Shown piece after piece: positions 34,637 to 44,210 of a stretch of 64,000 bases of DNA. Below the pieces are notes generated by a model, which saw only the letters and a list, made by a program, of their open reading frames with translations, was not told the origin of the DNA and searched no databases. The stretch spans positions 1-64,000 of the forward strand of contig CAZOEO010000009.1 in the NCBI GenBank assembly GCA_964578885.1. The letters are read 5' to 3'. The position numbers were made by a program, and so were the translations under genes. Origin of the DNA: CAZRHR01 sp964578885. GTDB lineage: Bacteria > Bacteroidota > Bacteroidia > CAIKAF01. The number at the start of each line of letters is the position of its first letter. Within the stretch, counting starts at the first letter, position 1.

Positions 34637-35509
34637 TCAAGGTTCTGGTATCCAAATAGTTTCACCCGGGACAATAGGGAAATCCTTCGCTTTCCAACGT
34701 TCGGAAGCCGCTTTCAATCTGGCTTCTGAACTGGCTACAAAATTCCAACGAATATATCTGGGCTCCGCAAAGGGCTCTCCACCAAATAATAACAATCGAC
34801 TTCCGGGTATTGCCCGAACAAATGGGCATGGTTCTCCTCCTGAAACAAGCATCTCTCCCGGACGGACTTCAAAATGATCCGTTTCCAACCCTCCTTCCAC
34901 TACCGAAATGCCCCATTCTCCAAAACTTTGGTGCATAAACGGGATTTCGCCTCCTTCTCGACCCACCCGGATATCCACCATGTACAAGGGACTGTAAACA
35001 GGAACTTTACTTTCCCTGGAACCCCATTTTCCCGCAACAAGGCGCAAGGTGAAGTCATTTTCCTGCCACTCTGGAACTTCCCTGGCTGGTAGATGGAAAA
35101 AATGTGGATCTATGTCTTCAAACGCCAATGGCAAAGCCACCCAAATCTGAAATCCATGCATGGGCATTTTCTCTGTATGGCGCAGGTTGGCTGGTGTTCG
35201 TTCGGTATGCGTAACGCCTTTTCCTGCCGTCATCCAATTCACCGCTCCTTTTTCAATTTGCTGAACGGCTCCGGTGCTATCCCGATGTTCCATGACCCCT
35301 TCAAATAAATAGGTGAGGGTAGAAAGGCCAATATGCGGATGCATACCAATGTCCATCCACTTTCCTTTTCCCAGTATTTCCGGGCCCATATGGTCTATGA
35401 AAATAAAAGGGCCAATCATTTTTTTGTGAATAAAAGGCAGGATTCTTCCTACCTGAAATTCACCAATAAAACGACTTCTTTCCGGAATAATGGGGCGGGT
35501 CGTGGACAT
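34637..35509 (-). CDS. Pirin family protein
   Basis: 290 aa bicupin. The N-terminal cupin holds the pirin metal site: His residues in MHPHIGLSTLTYLFEG, plus the later His and Glu in GVTHTERTP; the signature GPFIFIDHMGP precedes it. Some pirins are quercetinases or redox sensors; most have no known substrate. The neighbours (SRP RNA, ksgA) give no functional clue. Confidence 0.9.
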   Translation of the reverse strand: MSTTRPIIPERSRFIGEFQVGRILPFIHKKMIGPFIFIDHMGPEILGKGKWMDIGMHPHIGLSTLTYLFEGVMEHRDSTGAVQQIEKGAVNWMTAGKGVTHTERTPANLRHTEKMPMHGFQIWVALPLAFEDIDPHFFHLPAREVPEWQENDFTLRLVAGKWGSRESKVPVYSPLYMVDIRVGREGGEIPFMHQSFGEWGISVVEGGLETDHFEVRPGEMLVSGGEPCPFVRAIPGSRLLLFGGEPFAEPRYIRWNFVASSEARLKAASERWKAKDFPIVPGETIWIPEP

Positions 35510-35634
35510 AACTCAGGTTTTTAGGGAGTGTAAGATACAGGGATCTGCGTTTGTTTTGCACGCTCTTGGTATGATTTAAGGGCATATTCAATGAGGCCGT
35601 TCCTGGCTTCAACCATAGACTAATGGATAAATTC

Positions 35635-35642
35635 TACCTTTG
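35635..35642 (+). promoter_or_regulatory. Promoter -7 box (TACCTTTG) of ksgA
   Basis: Exact TAnnTTTG, 7 nt before the ATG at 35650; it would lie inside the gene if the upstream ATG (35623) were used. Confidence 0.55.
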
Positions 35643-35649
35643 GGGTGTG

Positions 35650-36426
35650 ATGCATTATCAACATAAAAAACAATTTGGGCAACATTTTTTAAAGGATGCC
35701 GAGGTGATTCACCAAACCATTCATTTGCTCAAAGAAAAATATCCTTCGGGTATTGTTTTAGAAGTAGGGCCTGGGATGGGCGTGCTGACAGAACAATTGG
35801 TGCAAGAAAAAGCCTACACCCTTTTCATCAATGAGATTGATCGGGATTTACTTCCTGTGCTTATCCAAAAATTTCATCAGATTCCTCAGCGCCAATGGTT
35901 ACCTGGTGATTTTTTACAGATTTCCCTTGAAGCGCTTGGGAATCATTACGCCTTAATTGGCAATTTCCCATATAATATTTCTACCCAAATTGTTTTTCGG
36001 ATGCTAGAGGAGCGGATGCGTATTCCTGTGGCGGTGGGAATGTTTCAGAAGGAAGTAGGTGAGAGGCTGGCGGCCCCTCCCGGAAGTAAAACTTATGGGA
36101 TTACGAGTGTTCTTACGCAAGCCTATTATCAGGTAACATTACATATTCACATTCCGCCGTCTTCATTTCAGCCGCCGCCCAAGGTAGATTCTGTGGTGTT
36201 GCGTATGGAACGATTACCTGAAGAAAACTGGCCGGTTTGTGGATTTGAGCCGTTGAGAAAAGTGGTAAAAGCAGCTTTCGGACAGCGACGCAAAACTTTG
36301 AGAAACGCACTGAAAGGCATGACTTTCCATGGTATTCCTTCCGATGATCCCATTTGGAACCTAAGGGCAGAACGGCTATCCGTGAAAGATTTTACCCGAC
36401 TTGCCCTGGCACAAATGAAGTCTTGA
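35650..36426 (+). CDS. ksgA: 16S rRNA dimethyladenosine transferase
   Basis: 258 aa. It dimethylates two adjacent adenosines near the 3' end of 16S rRNA, a late step in small-subunit assembly. Opening KKQFGQHFLKD, SAM motif EVGPGMGVLTEQL, catalytic NFPYNIS (N-x-P-Y), and the C-terminal KAAFGQRRKTLRNAL segment are diagnostic. The ATG at 35650 is chosen over 35623 because homology starts there and the promoter box lies between the two. Confidence 0.95.
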   Translation: MHYQHKKQFGQHFLKDAEVIHQTIHLLKEKYPSGIVLEVGPGMGVLTEQLVQEKAYTLFINEIDRDLLPVLIQKFHQIPQRQWLPGDFLQISLEALGNHYALIGNFPYNISTQIVFRMLEERMRIPVAVGMFQKEVGERLAAPPGSKTYGITSVLTQAYYQVTLHIHIPPSSFQPPPKVDSVVLRMERLPEENWPVCGFEPLRKVVKAAFGQRRKTLRNALKGMTFHGIPSDDPIWNLRAERLSVKDFTRLALAQMKS

Positions 36427-36503
36427 AGTTGGCCATTTTTCCTTTTGAACAAGTAAGCCGCTGAAAACCTAAGCAAAAAGGATAAATGGTCCTTTGTTTT
36501 CTT

Positions 36504-36511
36504 TAGCTTTG
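36504..36511 (+). promoter_or_regulatory. Promoter -7 box (TAGCTTTG) of mgtE
   Basis: Exact TAnnTTTG, 10 nt before the mgtE ATG. Confidence 0.55.
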
Positions 36512-36521
36512 TGGGAATTTC

Positions 36522-37874
36522 ATGGAAATCACGGCACAATTGATCCAATCTTTGCAGCGGTCTATTAAGGAACGCGATGAAACCTCTATTCTGGAGGTGA
36601 TTGGAGATATGCACCCCATTGACATTGCCAGCATTTTTGAGAATATTTCCGCACTTGAAGCCAAATATCTCTACACCCTTATGGATGAGGAGAAAGCGGC
36701 AGACGTCATTACGGAATTAGACGAAGATGTGCGGGAAAAATTTATGGCCCAGCTTTCATCTCGTGAAATTGCCGAACAGTTTGTCGAAAACCTGGATTCA
36801 GATGATGCCGCCGATTTATTATCTGAATTTCCTGTAGCCAGGCAAAAAGAGATTTTATCCGAAATCGAGGATCCTGAGATGGCTTCCGATATCGTGGATT
36901 TGTTGCAATACGACGAAGATACTGCCGGAGGTCTGATGGCCAAAGAAATGGTGGTTATTCAGGTCGATTGGGATAGAAAACAGGTGATTGAGGAAATTCG
37001 GAGGCAAGCCATTGAAATTGAAAATTTTTACACCGTATATGTGGTAGATGAACACCATAAATTATTGGGTGTATTGCCGTTAAAAAAATTACTGATAGAG
37101 CCTGAAAGCGTCCGGGTAGAAGATATTTATTTGGATCGGGTCATTTTTGTGGATGTACACACTTCTAAAGAAGAAGTGGCGCGCGCCATGAGTAAATTCG
37201 ATTTGGTGGCCTTACCCGTTGTAGATCAGCTGGGACGCCTGGTTGGACGAATTACCATTGACGATGTGGTAGATGTTATTCAGGAAGAAGCCGATAAAGA
37301 TTATCAGTTGGCGTCGGGTTTAACAGAGGACGTAGAGTCGGATGACAGCGTTTGGGTATTGACACGTGCCCGCACACCCTGGCTTTTGGTTGGTTTATTG
37401 GGTGGAATTATTGGGGCCAATGTGATTGCGCAATACGAAGGACAAATTCGCATTCACCCGGAAATGGCCTATTTTATTCCCCTTGTGGCGGCTATGGGAG
37501 GAAATGCAGGGGTACAAAGTTCGGCCATTGTGGTGCAAGGCCTGGCCAGTGGCCGAAGCCTAAGACAAGATGCACTACTCAAGAAATTTTTTAAAGAAAT
37601 GGCGGTTGGTTTGTTGAACGGGGTGATTTGTGCCATGGCCATATGGGCCTATAATTTCTTTTTTACCGGAGATCAGGTACTGGCTTTTACTGTAGGTACT
37701 GCCATGCTCACCGTAATTGTGAGTGCGTCGGTGCTCGGGACGTTTATTCCCCTCACTTTGAACCGATTTAAAATAGACCCGGCCTTGGCTACAGGTCCTT
37801 TTATTACCACACTGAACGATATTACCGGCATGTTTATTTATTTTTTCATTGGCCGGCTATTGTACGGAGGTTAA
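36522..37874 (+). CDS. mgtE: Magnesium transporter MgtE
   Basis: 450 aa. Cytosolic N domain (about 20-125, with MHPIDIASIFENI and SDDAADLLSEFP), two CBS domains (about 130-250) that sense magnesium, and a five-helix channel domain (about 285-450) with the conserved GGNAGVQSSAIVVQGLA stretch. It is a magnesium-gated channel in the inner membrane. Its TAA overlaps that of the convergent desaturase gene in the sequence TTAA. Confidence 0.95.
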   Translation: MEITAQLIQSLQRSIKERDETSILEVIGDMHPIDIASIFENISALEAKYLYTLMDEEKAADVITELDEDVREKFMAQLSSREIAEQFVENLDSDDAADLLSEFPVARQKEILSEIEDPEMASDIVDLLQYDEDTAGGLMAKEMVVIQVDWDRKQVIEEIRRQAIEIENFYTVYVVDEHHKLLGVLPLKKLLIEPESVRVEDIYLDRVIFVDVHTSKEEVARAMSKFDLVALPVVDQLGRLVGRITIDDVVDVIQEEADKDYQLASGLTEDVESDDSVWVLTRARTPWLLVGLLGGIIGANVIAQYEGQIRIHPEMAYFIPLVAAMGGNAGVQSSAIVVQGLASGRSLRQDALLKKFFKEMAVGLLNGVICAMAIWAYNFFFTGDQVLAFTVGTAMLTVIVSASVLGTFIPLTLNRFKIDPALATGPFITTLNDITGMFIYFFIGRLLYGG

Positions 37875-38866
37875 GCCCAACCGCCCATGTCTTCTGCCGC
37901 CATGGATTTCTCCTTGGTTTCTTCCACCCAGTCTTCATCTTTTTCAAGAGGTCCGGGTTGGATGGGATCACCCAAATAATTGATCCTTTTTCCCGGCCAA
38001 ATCAAAGCCGTCCATAGGTATTTTAGCAAACTTTTTTGATCAAGAGCTGGATGTAAATGAGGTGCAATATGTTCCTGATGATAAGCTGGATACAGGCTCC
38101 AGTGCAATCCGGGCTTCATGTGATGTGCCCCGTGGTATCCATTGTTGCAGACCAAAAAGTTGAACCATGTTCCAGTGAAGTTCCGACTATGGTTGTATGG
38201 ATGATTGGGGTCGCAACCATCATGTTGCCAGAAGTTGGTTCCAAAAATGCCCCAAACAGCGTAGATATTTGGAATTAGAAGAACCACCAAAGCCAATTTC
38301 CAGTTCCAATAGAAGAAAAATAGTTTCCAGACCCAGGCAAGGACCCATTCCATTTTATATTGTTTGTACCAATTGGGTTTGCTGGGGCCCACCTGCACCA
38401 AAAAGCGGTTTTCAGTGCGGATGATGCCTGGAATCATTACAAAAAAGAACAAAGCCTGATTTAGGAAATTCCAGCGAAACCGCATTTTGGTGGTTCGCGT
38501 ATTGTCTTTGGCGGTTTGAAGATGTTTGTGGTGGCTCAAATTGTGTCCCGGAACATAACCTGCAGCCGGCGCCCCAAAGGCAAGGGTAAGTAGAATTTGA
38601 TGCACTCTATTCCAGTTTTTTCCAACGAATACCGGACAATGCACTGTATTATGAATGGTAATGGCGACCATGAAATTCAAAATACATAATAATGGAAGCC
38701 AAAAAGTCCAGAAATACCAGGGAAGAGAAGGGGAGGGTCTGTTCCAAAATGCCCAATCGAACAAGCTGTTTTCCGGGAGAAATCCGAACCATGCACTTCC
38801 GAAAAGTAAAAAATACAATCCAAGAAATGCCAATGAACGAAGATCCGCTTGGTATCTTATTCTCAT
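37871..38866 (-). CDS. Membrane fatty acid desaturase/hydroxylase-family protein
   Basis: 331 aa with several membrane helices and the three histidine boxes of the di-iron family: HNTVH, HNLSHHKH and HGAHH. The N-terminus and boxes resemble FA_desaturase (PF00487) proteins, a group including fatty acid desaturases and carotenoid oxygenases, so the substrate stays open. A charged C-terminal tail (about 300-331) is unusual but without known motifs. Single gene, convergent with mgtE. Confidence 0.82.
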   Translation of the reverse strand: MRIRYQADLRSLAFLGLYFLLFGSAWFGFLPENSLFDWAFWNRPSPSLPWYFWTFWLPLLCILNFMVAITIHNTVHCPVFVGKNWNRVHQILLTLAFGAPAAGYVPGHNLSHHKHLQTAKDNTRTTKMRFRWNFLNQALFFFVMIPGIIRTENRFLVQVGPSKPNWYKQYKMEWVLAWVWKLFFFYWNWKLALVVLLIPNIYAVWGIFGTNFWQHDGCDPNHPYNHSRNFTGTWFNFLVCNNGYHGAHHMKPGLHWSLYPAYHQEHIAPHLHPALDQKSLLKYLWTALIWPGKRINYLGDPIQPGPLEKDEDWVEETKEKSMAAEDMGGWA

Positions 38867-38932
38867 GCAGGGTTAATTTAGGTAAAAATACAATCCTTCT
38901 TGAGATTTAGAACTTTAAATCTTCATTTTAGC

Positions 38933-39667
38933 TTATTCAAATAGGAAAGAAATATAAATGGACCTGGCTTGCATGTGTTCAATGGCCCGTGAATATAAAT
39001 TAAAATCAGGATAGTGCACGTCCATCAACCCCCAGGCGGTTTTGAGTTGGGTGGATAATTTAAAGTAAGGCAAGTAAAATTCAAACCCTACGCCTGCTTC
39101 AATTTGTAAATCATGCGGCCGAAGTTTAATTGGGAAAGAGGCTCCGTCGCTACTGCCTACCTTGGAGGATAAATCGAAAGTATATTTCAGTCCTCCAAGT
39201 AGATAGGCGGAAAAATTGGTGAGCCGTACCGATTGATATTTAAAATGAAATGGAAACTCTGCCAGGGTACTTTCGAAGCGGAATTGATCCACACGTCCCG
39301 GTCTTTGAAATTCCATGATTCGGCCAGCAAGAGAAAGCGAAGGGGAAAATTTCAACCTCCATCGTTCGCCCAATCGCATGGAGGATTCGATGCCCATGCT
39401 GAATCCCGGCTCCCAGATGGAAGAGACACTATAAATGGTGTCGGGCATCAGGGTGCGTAAATCTGCAATAGGGCGAACGGCCAATCCAGTATGTATGAGT
39501 CCCAGATTAACGCCGAAACGAAACAGGCGGCGGTTGTAGTTGGGAAGATTTTCGGTTTTTACTGCTGGCTTGGCTCGCTTTTTTCCGATGCGATTAGGCA
39601 TATCTGCGCCTGCACAACCTGTGAGCAAAAGGGAAAAAAGAAGAAAACCAATAAAAATGGGCCTCAT
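38933..39667 (-). CDS. porT: T9SS outer-membrane beta-barrel protein PorT
   Basis: 244 aa, the expected PorT size. A signal peptide is followed by a basic stretch (KKRAKPAVK) and then about eight amphipathic strands (FGVNLGLIHTGLAV, WRLKFSPSLSLAG, LTNFSAYLLGGLKYTF) ending in a strand with terminal aromatic (SIYISFLFE). Its place directly downstream of ubiE is a conserved Bacteroidota arrangement. PorT is needed for type IX secretion. Oddly, the signal peptide ends LLTGC, a possible lipobox, before a barrel protein. Confidence 0.8.
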   Translation of the reverse strand: MRPIFIGFLLFSLLLTGCAGADMPNRIGKKRAKPAVKTENLPNYNRRLFRFGVNLGLIHTGLAVRPIADLRTLMPDTIYSVSSIWEPGFSMGIESSMRLGERWRLKFSPSLSLAGRIMEFQRPGRVDQFRFESTLAEFPFHFKYQSVRLTNFSAYLLGGLKYTFDLSSKVGSSDGASFPIKLRPHDLQIEAGVGFEFYLPYFKLSTQLKTAWGLMDVHYPDFNLYSRAIEHMQARSIYISFLFE

Positions 39668-39696
39668 GTTGGATTCAGAACGCTTACCTCGTGCTT

Positions 39697-40416
39697 TTAT
39701 TTTATCCCGGTGTAAATAGAAGCGATACCAAAGGTAAGTCGTTTTTCCTTAAGCGAAGTAAAGCCAACGGCTCCCAAATGTTCTAAAAATGCTTTTCCAT
39801 CGGGGAAAGCCTGCACACTTTCAGGCAAATAGGTGTATGCAGAAGCATCTTTTGAAATCCATTTTCCCCAGCGCGGTAAAATGTGAGAAAAATAAAATTG
39901 ATATGCTTGTTTTACAGGGAAATGGCTCGGTTTTGAAAATTCCAGTACCACAACCAGTCCACCGGTCTTGGTCACCCGATACATTTCAGAAAGCCCCAAA
40001 TCCAGATTTTCAAAATTCCGGACACCAAAAGCTACCGTTACAGCATCGAAAGATGCATCGGGAAAGGGGAGGGCTTCACTATCGCCATAAGACAACTGTA
40101 CGACTTCGGTTAACCCGCGCTTTTTGATTTTTTCTTTTCCTACGGCCAGCATGCCTTCAGAAATATCTATACCATGAATTTTTTCTGGTTTCAACTGACT
40201 GAGCGCAATGGCCAGATCAGCAGTTCCTGTGGCAATATCAAGGACTCTTTTAGGATTGTGTTTTTTAACAATGGACACCACTTTTCTTCGCCATCCTTTG
40301 TCAATGCCTAAACTTAAAAAGTGATTTAAAAAGTCGTATCGGGCAGAAATGTTATCGAACATCTTTGCCACTTGCTCTTTTTTAGAGCCTTCCTGTTGAT
40401 ATGGTTTTACGGTCAA
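39697..40416 (-). CDS. ubiE: Demethylmenaquinone methyltransferase (UbiE/MenG)
   Basis: 239 aa class I methyltransferase for the last step of menaquinone synthesis (demethylmenaquinone to menaquinone). Motifs: NHFLSLGIDKGWRR, the SAM-binding VLDIATGTADLAI, and the family tag VAFGVRNFENL. A TTG start codon is used (TVKPYQQEG follows); no upstream ATG is available. It is followed by porT, 29 nt away, likely in one transcript. Confidence 0.92.
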   Translation of the reverse strand: MTVKPYQQEGSKKEQVAKMFDNISARYDFLNHFLSLGIDKGWRRKVVSIVKKHNPKRVLDIATGTADLAIALSQLKPEKIHGIDISEGMLAVGKEKIKKRGLTEVVQLSYGDSEALPFPDASFDAVTVAFGVRNFENLDLGLSEMYRVTKTGGLVVVLEFSKPSHFPVKQAYQFYFSHILPRWGKWISKDASAYTYLPESVQAFPDGKAFLEHLGAVGFTSLKEKRLTFGIASIYTGIK

Positions 40417-40499
40417 AACGTCCTGATTTGGGGTGTGAAGATAGCACCATTTTGGTACTTACGGAGGTACAACAGCTATTAGTGGGTCTTTGTTGTTGA

Positions 40500-42323
40500 T
40501 TAACCCAACATCACGTATGCATCGGGATATTTATAGTTGTTTGTGGTGGCTTTGCGCGATACGGCAAATGCAACGGTAAGCACGCCAACTCGTCCTACCA
40601 ACATGCTTATCATCAGCACAATTTTTCCTCCCATTGAAAGTTGAGGTGTAATTCCGATAGACAAACCTGTGGTGGAAAACGCCGACACTTCCTCGAAAGC
40701 CAAATATAGAAAGTTGATGTGCGGATCTGTAATGCTGAGTGCTACGGTACCGATAAAAATGCCGGAAAGTGTAAAGAGGAAAATGGAGAAAGCCTTGTAC
40801 AAGAGCTCTGTTGAAATGGTGTTTTTGAAGACCTCCACATACTTTTTTCCGCGAATTGTGGAAATGGCGGACAGAAAAATGAGGGATATGGTAGTGGTTT
40901 TTATTCCTCCTCCAGTTCCTCCGGGCGATGCGCCTACAAACATGAGGAAGATATAAAGCAAAATAGTGGAATTGGCTAGAATGCCGAAATTCACGGTATT
41001 AAAACCTGCCGTTCTGCTGCTGACACTTTGAAATAAAGCATGAATAAGTTGTGAAAACCAATTCATATTTCGTATGCCACCTTCTGCCAACTGGGCCGGG
41101 TTCCTCATTTCCATTAAATGAAATAACAATGCTCCAAGAACCAACAGAATAATGCTGCTGTACAAAGCCAATCTGCTGCTCAACTGTAACCTTCTCCATG
41201 GCTGTGACATGCGTCTGCGCATCATGCCAGGATCCAACCAATCGTTCAAAACCGGCACACCAATTCCGCCAAGAAAAATAAGCGCACCCAAAACCACATG
41301 TGTCACAAGACTTTCTTGAACGCCAGGCTCTAATAATCCGTTGGAAAAAGTTGAAAATCCCGCATTATTAAATGCGGAGATGGCGTGAAAAACCGACGCA
41401 AAAATACGGTCTCCCTCAGAAGTGAATACCACCTCAGGCGACCAACTCAAATAGACCAATAACATGCCCACCAGTTCGATGAAAAGCGTAAATCCAATGA
41501 CTTTTTTGAGCATGGATTGGGTGCTGGAAAGACTATCATAGCTCATGAAATCTTTGATCATGCTATTGGCACGAATGCCTACACCCTTACGCATAAAAGC
41601 ACCAAAAAAGGCTGCGAATGAAATAATGTTCAGTCCACCTAACTGAAAAAGAATCATGATGACCATTTTCCCTTTGATGGTAAACGTGGTCGCTGTGTTC
41701 AACACGGTGAGACCGGTAACACAGGAGGCACTAACTGAGGTAAAAAGTGCATCTTCAAACTTGATGCTTCCCGGTACATTCACCATTTCCGGCATGAGTA
41801 AAAGGCCTGTACCTATGGCAATTAAAAAGATAAATGAAATAAAGAATAAGATGGCCGGCTTTATTTTCAGCATGCCAAGTCGTTGACTCGCTTTTCCTAA
41901 CTCAATAAAAACGATGGAAATGAGCACCAACTGAAGAAACAGGAAGAAATCTAACGGATGGGAAAACCATCGGCTAAAAACGTCCTGATCGGAAATCAGT
42001 CCAGCCATGCCATTGATGAAAAGAATCAACAGAATGGTGCCTTCAAACCAGTTTTGCCGGATGAATTTTCCAGGTTCAAACTCAAAAAAAGTCCGCAGCA
42101 AAAACGAAAAAATGAAGAAAAGGAAACCCGCCTTTATCAGAAATATATTAAAGGCAATACCTGCAGCCGTTTGCGGATATCCATGAAAGTAGAGCAAAAA
42201 CCCCGTCATTCCAAAAGCGACCAGAAGTCTGAGGAGTCGCAATACCTGAATCACTCGGTTTTTACTTCCGTAGATTCGAATGTTGATCGACTCCCTTACC
42301 CTCTGGAATAATCGAATGGGCAT
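40500..42323 (-). CDS. TrkH/KtrB-type potassium transporter subunit
   Basis: 607 aa. Extra N-terminal membrane helices (about 30-165) precede the four pore-repeat core, whose selectivity segments are visible as CVTGLTV, NNAGFSTF, RTAGFNTV and STTGLSIG. It is the K+-translocating subunit, which normally works with a cytosolic RCK protein (KtrA or TrkA); none is adjacent. Starts 3 nt after the aminotransferase gene and is probably co-transcribed with it. Confidence 0.9.
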   Translation of the reverse strand: MPIRLFQRVRESINIRIYGSKNRVIQVLRLLRLLVAFGMTGFLLYFHGYPQTAAGIAFNIFLIKAGFLFFIFSFLLRTFFEFEPGKFIRQNWFEGTILLILFINGMAGLISDQDVFSRWFSHPLDFFLFLQLVLISIVFIELGKASQRLGMLKIKPAILFFISFIFLIAIGTGLLLMPEMVNVPGSIKFEDALFTSVSASCVTGLTVLNTATTFTIKGKMVIMILFQLGGLNIISFAAFFGAFMRKGVGIRANSMIKDFMSYDSLSSTQSMLKKVIGFTLFIELVGMLLVYLSWSPEVVFTSEGDRIFASVFHAISAFNNAGFSTFSNGLLEPGVQESLVTHVVLGALIFLGGIGVPVLNDWLDPGMMRRRMSQPWRRLQLSSRLALYSSIILLVLGALLFHLMEMRNPAQLAEGGIRNMNWFSQLIHALFQSVSSRTAGFNTVNFGILANSTILLYIFLMFVGASPGGTGGGIKTTTISLIFLSAISTIRGKKYVEVFKNTISTELLYKAFSIFLFTLSGIFIGTVALSITDPHINFLYLAFEEVSAFSTTGLSIGITPQLSMGGKIVLMISMLVGRVGVLTVAFAVSRKATTNNYKYPDAYVMLG

Positions 42324-42326
42324 GAT

Positions 42327-43511
42327 TTAGCTATTTAAAGCCGCTTGAATTCTGGAAATGGCTTGTGCAAATTGCGTTTCAGACGTAGCGTAGCTCAACC
42401 GAATGGCATGGGGTGCACCAAAGGCGCCGCCGGGAACCGTGGCTACATGTGCTTTGTTTAGCAAATACATACAAAGATCATCGGCTGTGTCTACCCGTAC
42501 ATCTCCATATGTTTTCCCAAGACAAGCAGATACTTCGGGGAAAAAATAAAAAGCACCGGGAGGTAAATCTACCTGAAAACCAGGAACTTTTTTAAGTTGT
42601 TCGTAGCCTTTGTTACGTCTTTCCATAAACACATCGCGCATGTATTGTATGGCTTGCGGATGAGCTTCTAAGGCCGCGATAGCAGCGCGTTGAGTAATGG
42701 AGCATGTGGCGCTGGTGGTTTGTCCCTGAATTTTGATACAAGCTTGAATAATGGCTTCCGGCCCGCCAAGATATCCAAGACGCCAGCCTGTCATGGCAAA
42801 CGATTTAGACAAACCGTTGACGGTGACGGTTCTATTTTCCATGCCGGGTAAACTGCCTATGCTCACATGTTTACCTTCAAATAAAATGTGCTCATAAATC
42901 TCATCGGACATCACCAGTATCTCCGGGTGGGCTTGAAGTACATCGGCCAAACTTTCCAACTCTTCTTTGGTGTAAGCCGCTCCGGTGGGATTACATGGTG
43001 AACTAAACCAAAACATTTTGGTCTTGGGTGTAATAGCCGCTGCCAACTGTTCCGCGGTAATTTTATACGCCTGTTCGAAACCTGCGAGCACGGGCACAGG
43101 GGTTGCACCCGTCATTCGGATGATTTCCCGGTAACTTACCCAAAATGGTGCGGCCACCACCACTTCGTCGCCCGGATCCAATACGGCCATGGCCAGATTG
43201 GCGATGCTTTGCTTGGCGCCCGTGCTTGCTACAATCTGTGAGCGACCAAACACCAATCCATTGTCTCTTTCAAATTTGATGCGAATCGCGTCAATAAGCG
43301 CGTCGTAACCCTGCACAGGTGTATAATGTGAAAAATTTTGATCGATGGCGACTTTTGCGGCCATCTTAATGAACTCCGGGGTATCGAAATCTGGCTCTCC
43401 TAAAGACAGATTGATGATTTGATGCCCTTGAGCAGCTAATTCTCTACTTTTCCTGGACATAGCCAGGGTTTCACTCTCAGCCATTTGGCTTACCAACTGG
43501 GAAATCTTCAT
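42327..43511 (-). CDS. aspC: Class I/II PLP-dependent aminotransferase (aspartate aminotransferase type)
   Basis: 394 aa fold-type I aminotransferase. Landmarks are INLSLGEPDFDTP, SSPCNPTGAAYTKEEL (substrate and PLP contacts), SDEIYEHI and the PLP lysine in VNGLSKSFAMTGWRLGYLGG. The family mostly uses aspartate/2-oxoglutarate in subgroup I-gamma, but related members act on tyrosine or alanine, so specificity is assigned by similarity only. Confidence 0.88.
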   Translation of the reverse strand: MKISQLVSQMAESETLAMSRKSRELAAQGHQIINLSLGEPDFDTPEFIKMAAKVAIDQNFSHYTPVQGYDALIDAIRIKFERDNGLVFGRSQIVASTGAKQSIANLAMAVLDPGDEVVVAAPFWVSYREIIRMTGATPVPVLAGFEQAYKITAEQLAAAITPKTKMFWFSSPCNPTGAAYTKEELESLADVLQAHPEILVMSDEIYEHILFEGKHVSIGSLPGMENRTVTVNGLSKSFAMTGWRLGYLGGPEAIIQACIKIQGQTTSATCSITQRAAIAALEAHPQAIQYMRDVFMERRNKGYEQLKKVPGFQVDLPPGAFYFFPEVSACLGKTYGDVRVDTADDLCMYLLNKAHVATVPGGAFGAPHAIRLSYATSETQFAQAISRIQAALNS

Positions 43512-43573
43512 GAAATTTACATTCGTTAGGCAATACTAAGTAAAATTCCATCGTTATCGCAAGGTTTTCCTGC

Positions 43574-43581
43574 TAATTTTG
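43574..43581 (+). promoter_or_regulatory. Promoter -7 box (TAATTTTG) of the DUF7935-like gene
   Basis: Exact TAnnTTTG, 35 nt before the ATG at 43617. Confidence 0.55.
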
Positions 43582-43616
43582 TTTCTTCAATTTAGAATCA
43601 TTGTAAAGCCTCAGCC

Positions 43617-44147
43617 ATGGATGCTTCACTCATTTTTTTAGAAATCATTCGGTATGCCGCCCCGTCGGTACTGGTTTTTATTTTGGTTTTTCTCATTCTG
43701 AAACAGTTTTTTGAATTTCAATTGAGAAAACAGGCCATGGACATTCGCCGACTCAATCAGCAAGCCATCACGCCCGTGCGGCTTCAGGCATACGAAAGAG
43801 CGATTTTACTCATGGAACGCATTAATCCACCTCAATTGGTCATGCGCATGAATCAGCCCAACTTATCCAAAAAGGAATTTCATGCCCAGTTGATTCAGCA
43901 AATCCGCCAGGAGTACGAACACAACCTTACGCAGCAAATTTATATGTCTAAAGGGGCATGGGAAGCCGTGAAAAAAGCCAAGGAAGAATCCATTAAACTG
44001 GTGAATGTAGCGGCAACACGTGTTCCAGAGGACGCAGCCGGTATTGAATTGGGAAAAGCGGTACTTGAAATGGTGATGGATATCGAGAAAATTCCGACCC
44101 AGGCAGCCATTGATATTTTGAAACAGGAAGTTCGGACCCTATATTGA
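43617..44147 (+). CDS. DUF7935-like membrane-anchored protein
   Basis: 176 aa. One N-terminal membrane helix (about 12-32), then a cytosolic helical part with the conserved PVRLQAYERAILLMERINPPQL core (given here as two overlapping pieces: RLQAYERAILLMERI and MERINPPQL) and a C-terminal region (about 90-176). The family is conserved in Bacteroidota with no known function. It precedes the di-haem peroxidase gene by 63 nt. Confidence 0.7.
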   Translation: MDASLIFLEIIRYAAPSVLVFILVFLILKQFFEFQLRKQAMDIRRLNQQAITPVRLQAYERAILLMERINPPQLVMRMNQPNLSKKEFHAQLIQQIRQEYEHNLTQQIYMSKGAWEAVKKAKEESIKLVNVAATRVPEDAAGIELGKAVLEMVMDIEKIPTQAAIDILKQEVRTLY

Positions 44148-44210
44148 ATTTTTGTACTTTTAAAAACCGAAAGCAGGTGGTGCTGTCCACTTGCAGCAAG
44201 GAAGAAACGC

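Noticed and set aside
34309..34659. 116-aa plus-strand ORF
   Set aside because: Runs across the SRP RNA gene on the opposite strand; the RNA is convincing and the ORF has no motif.
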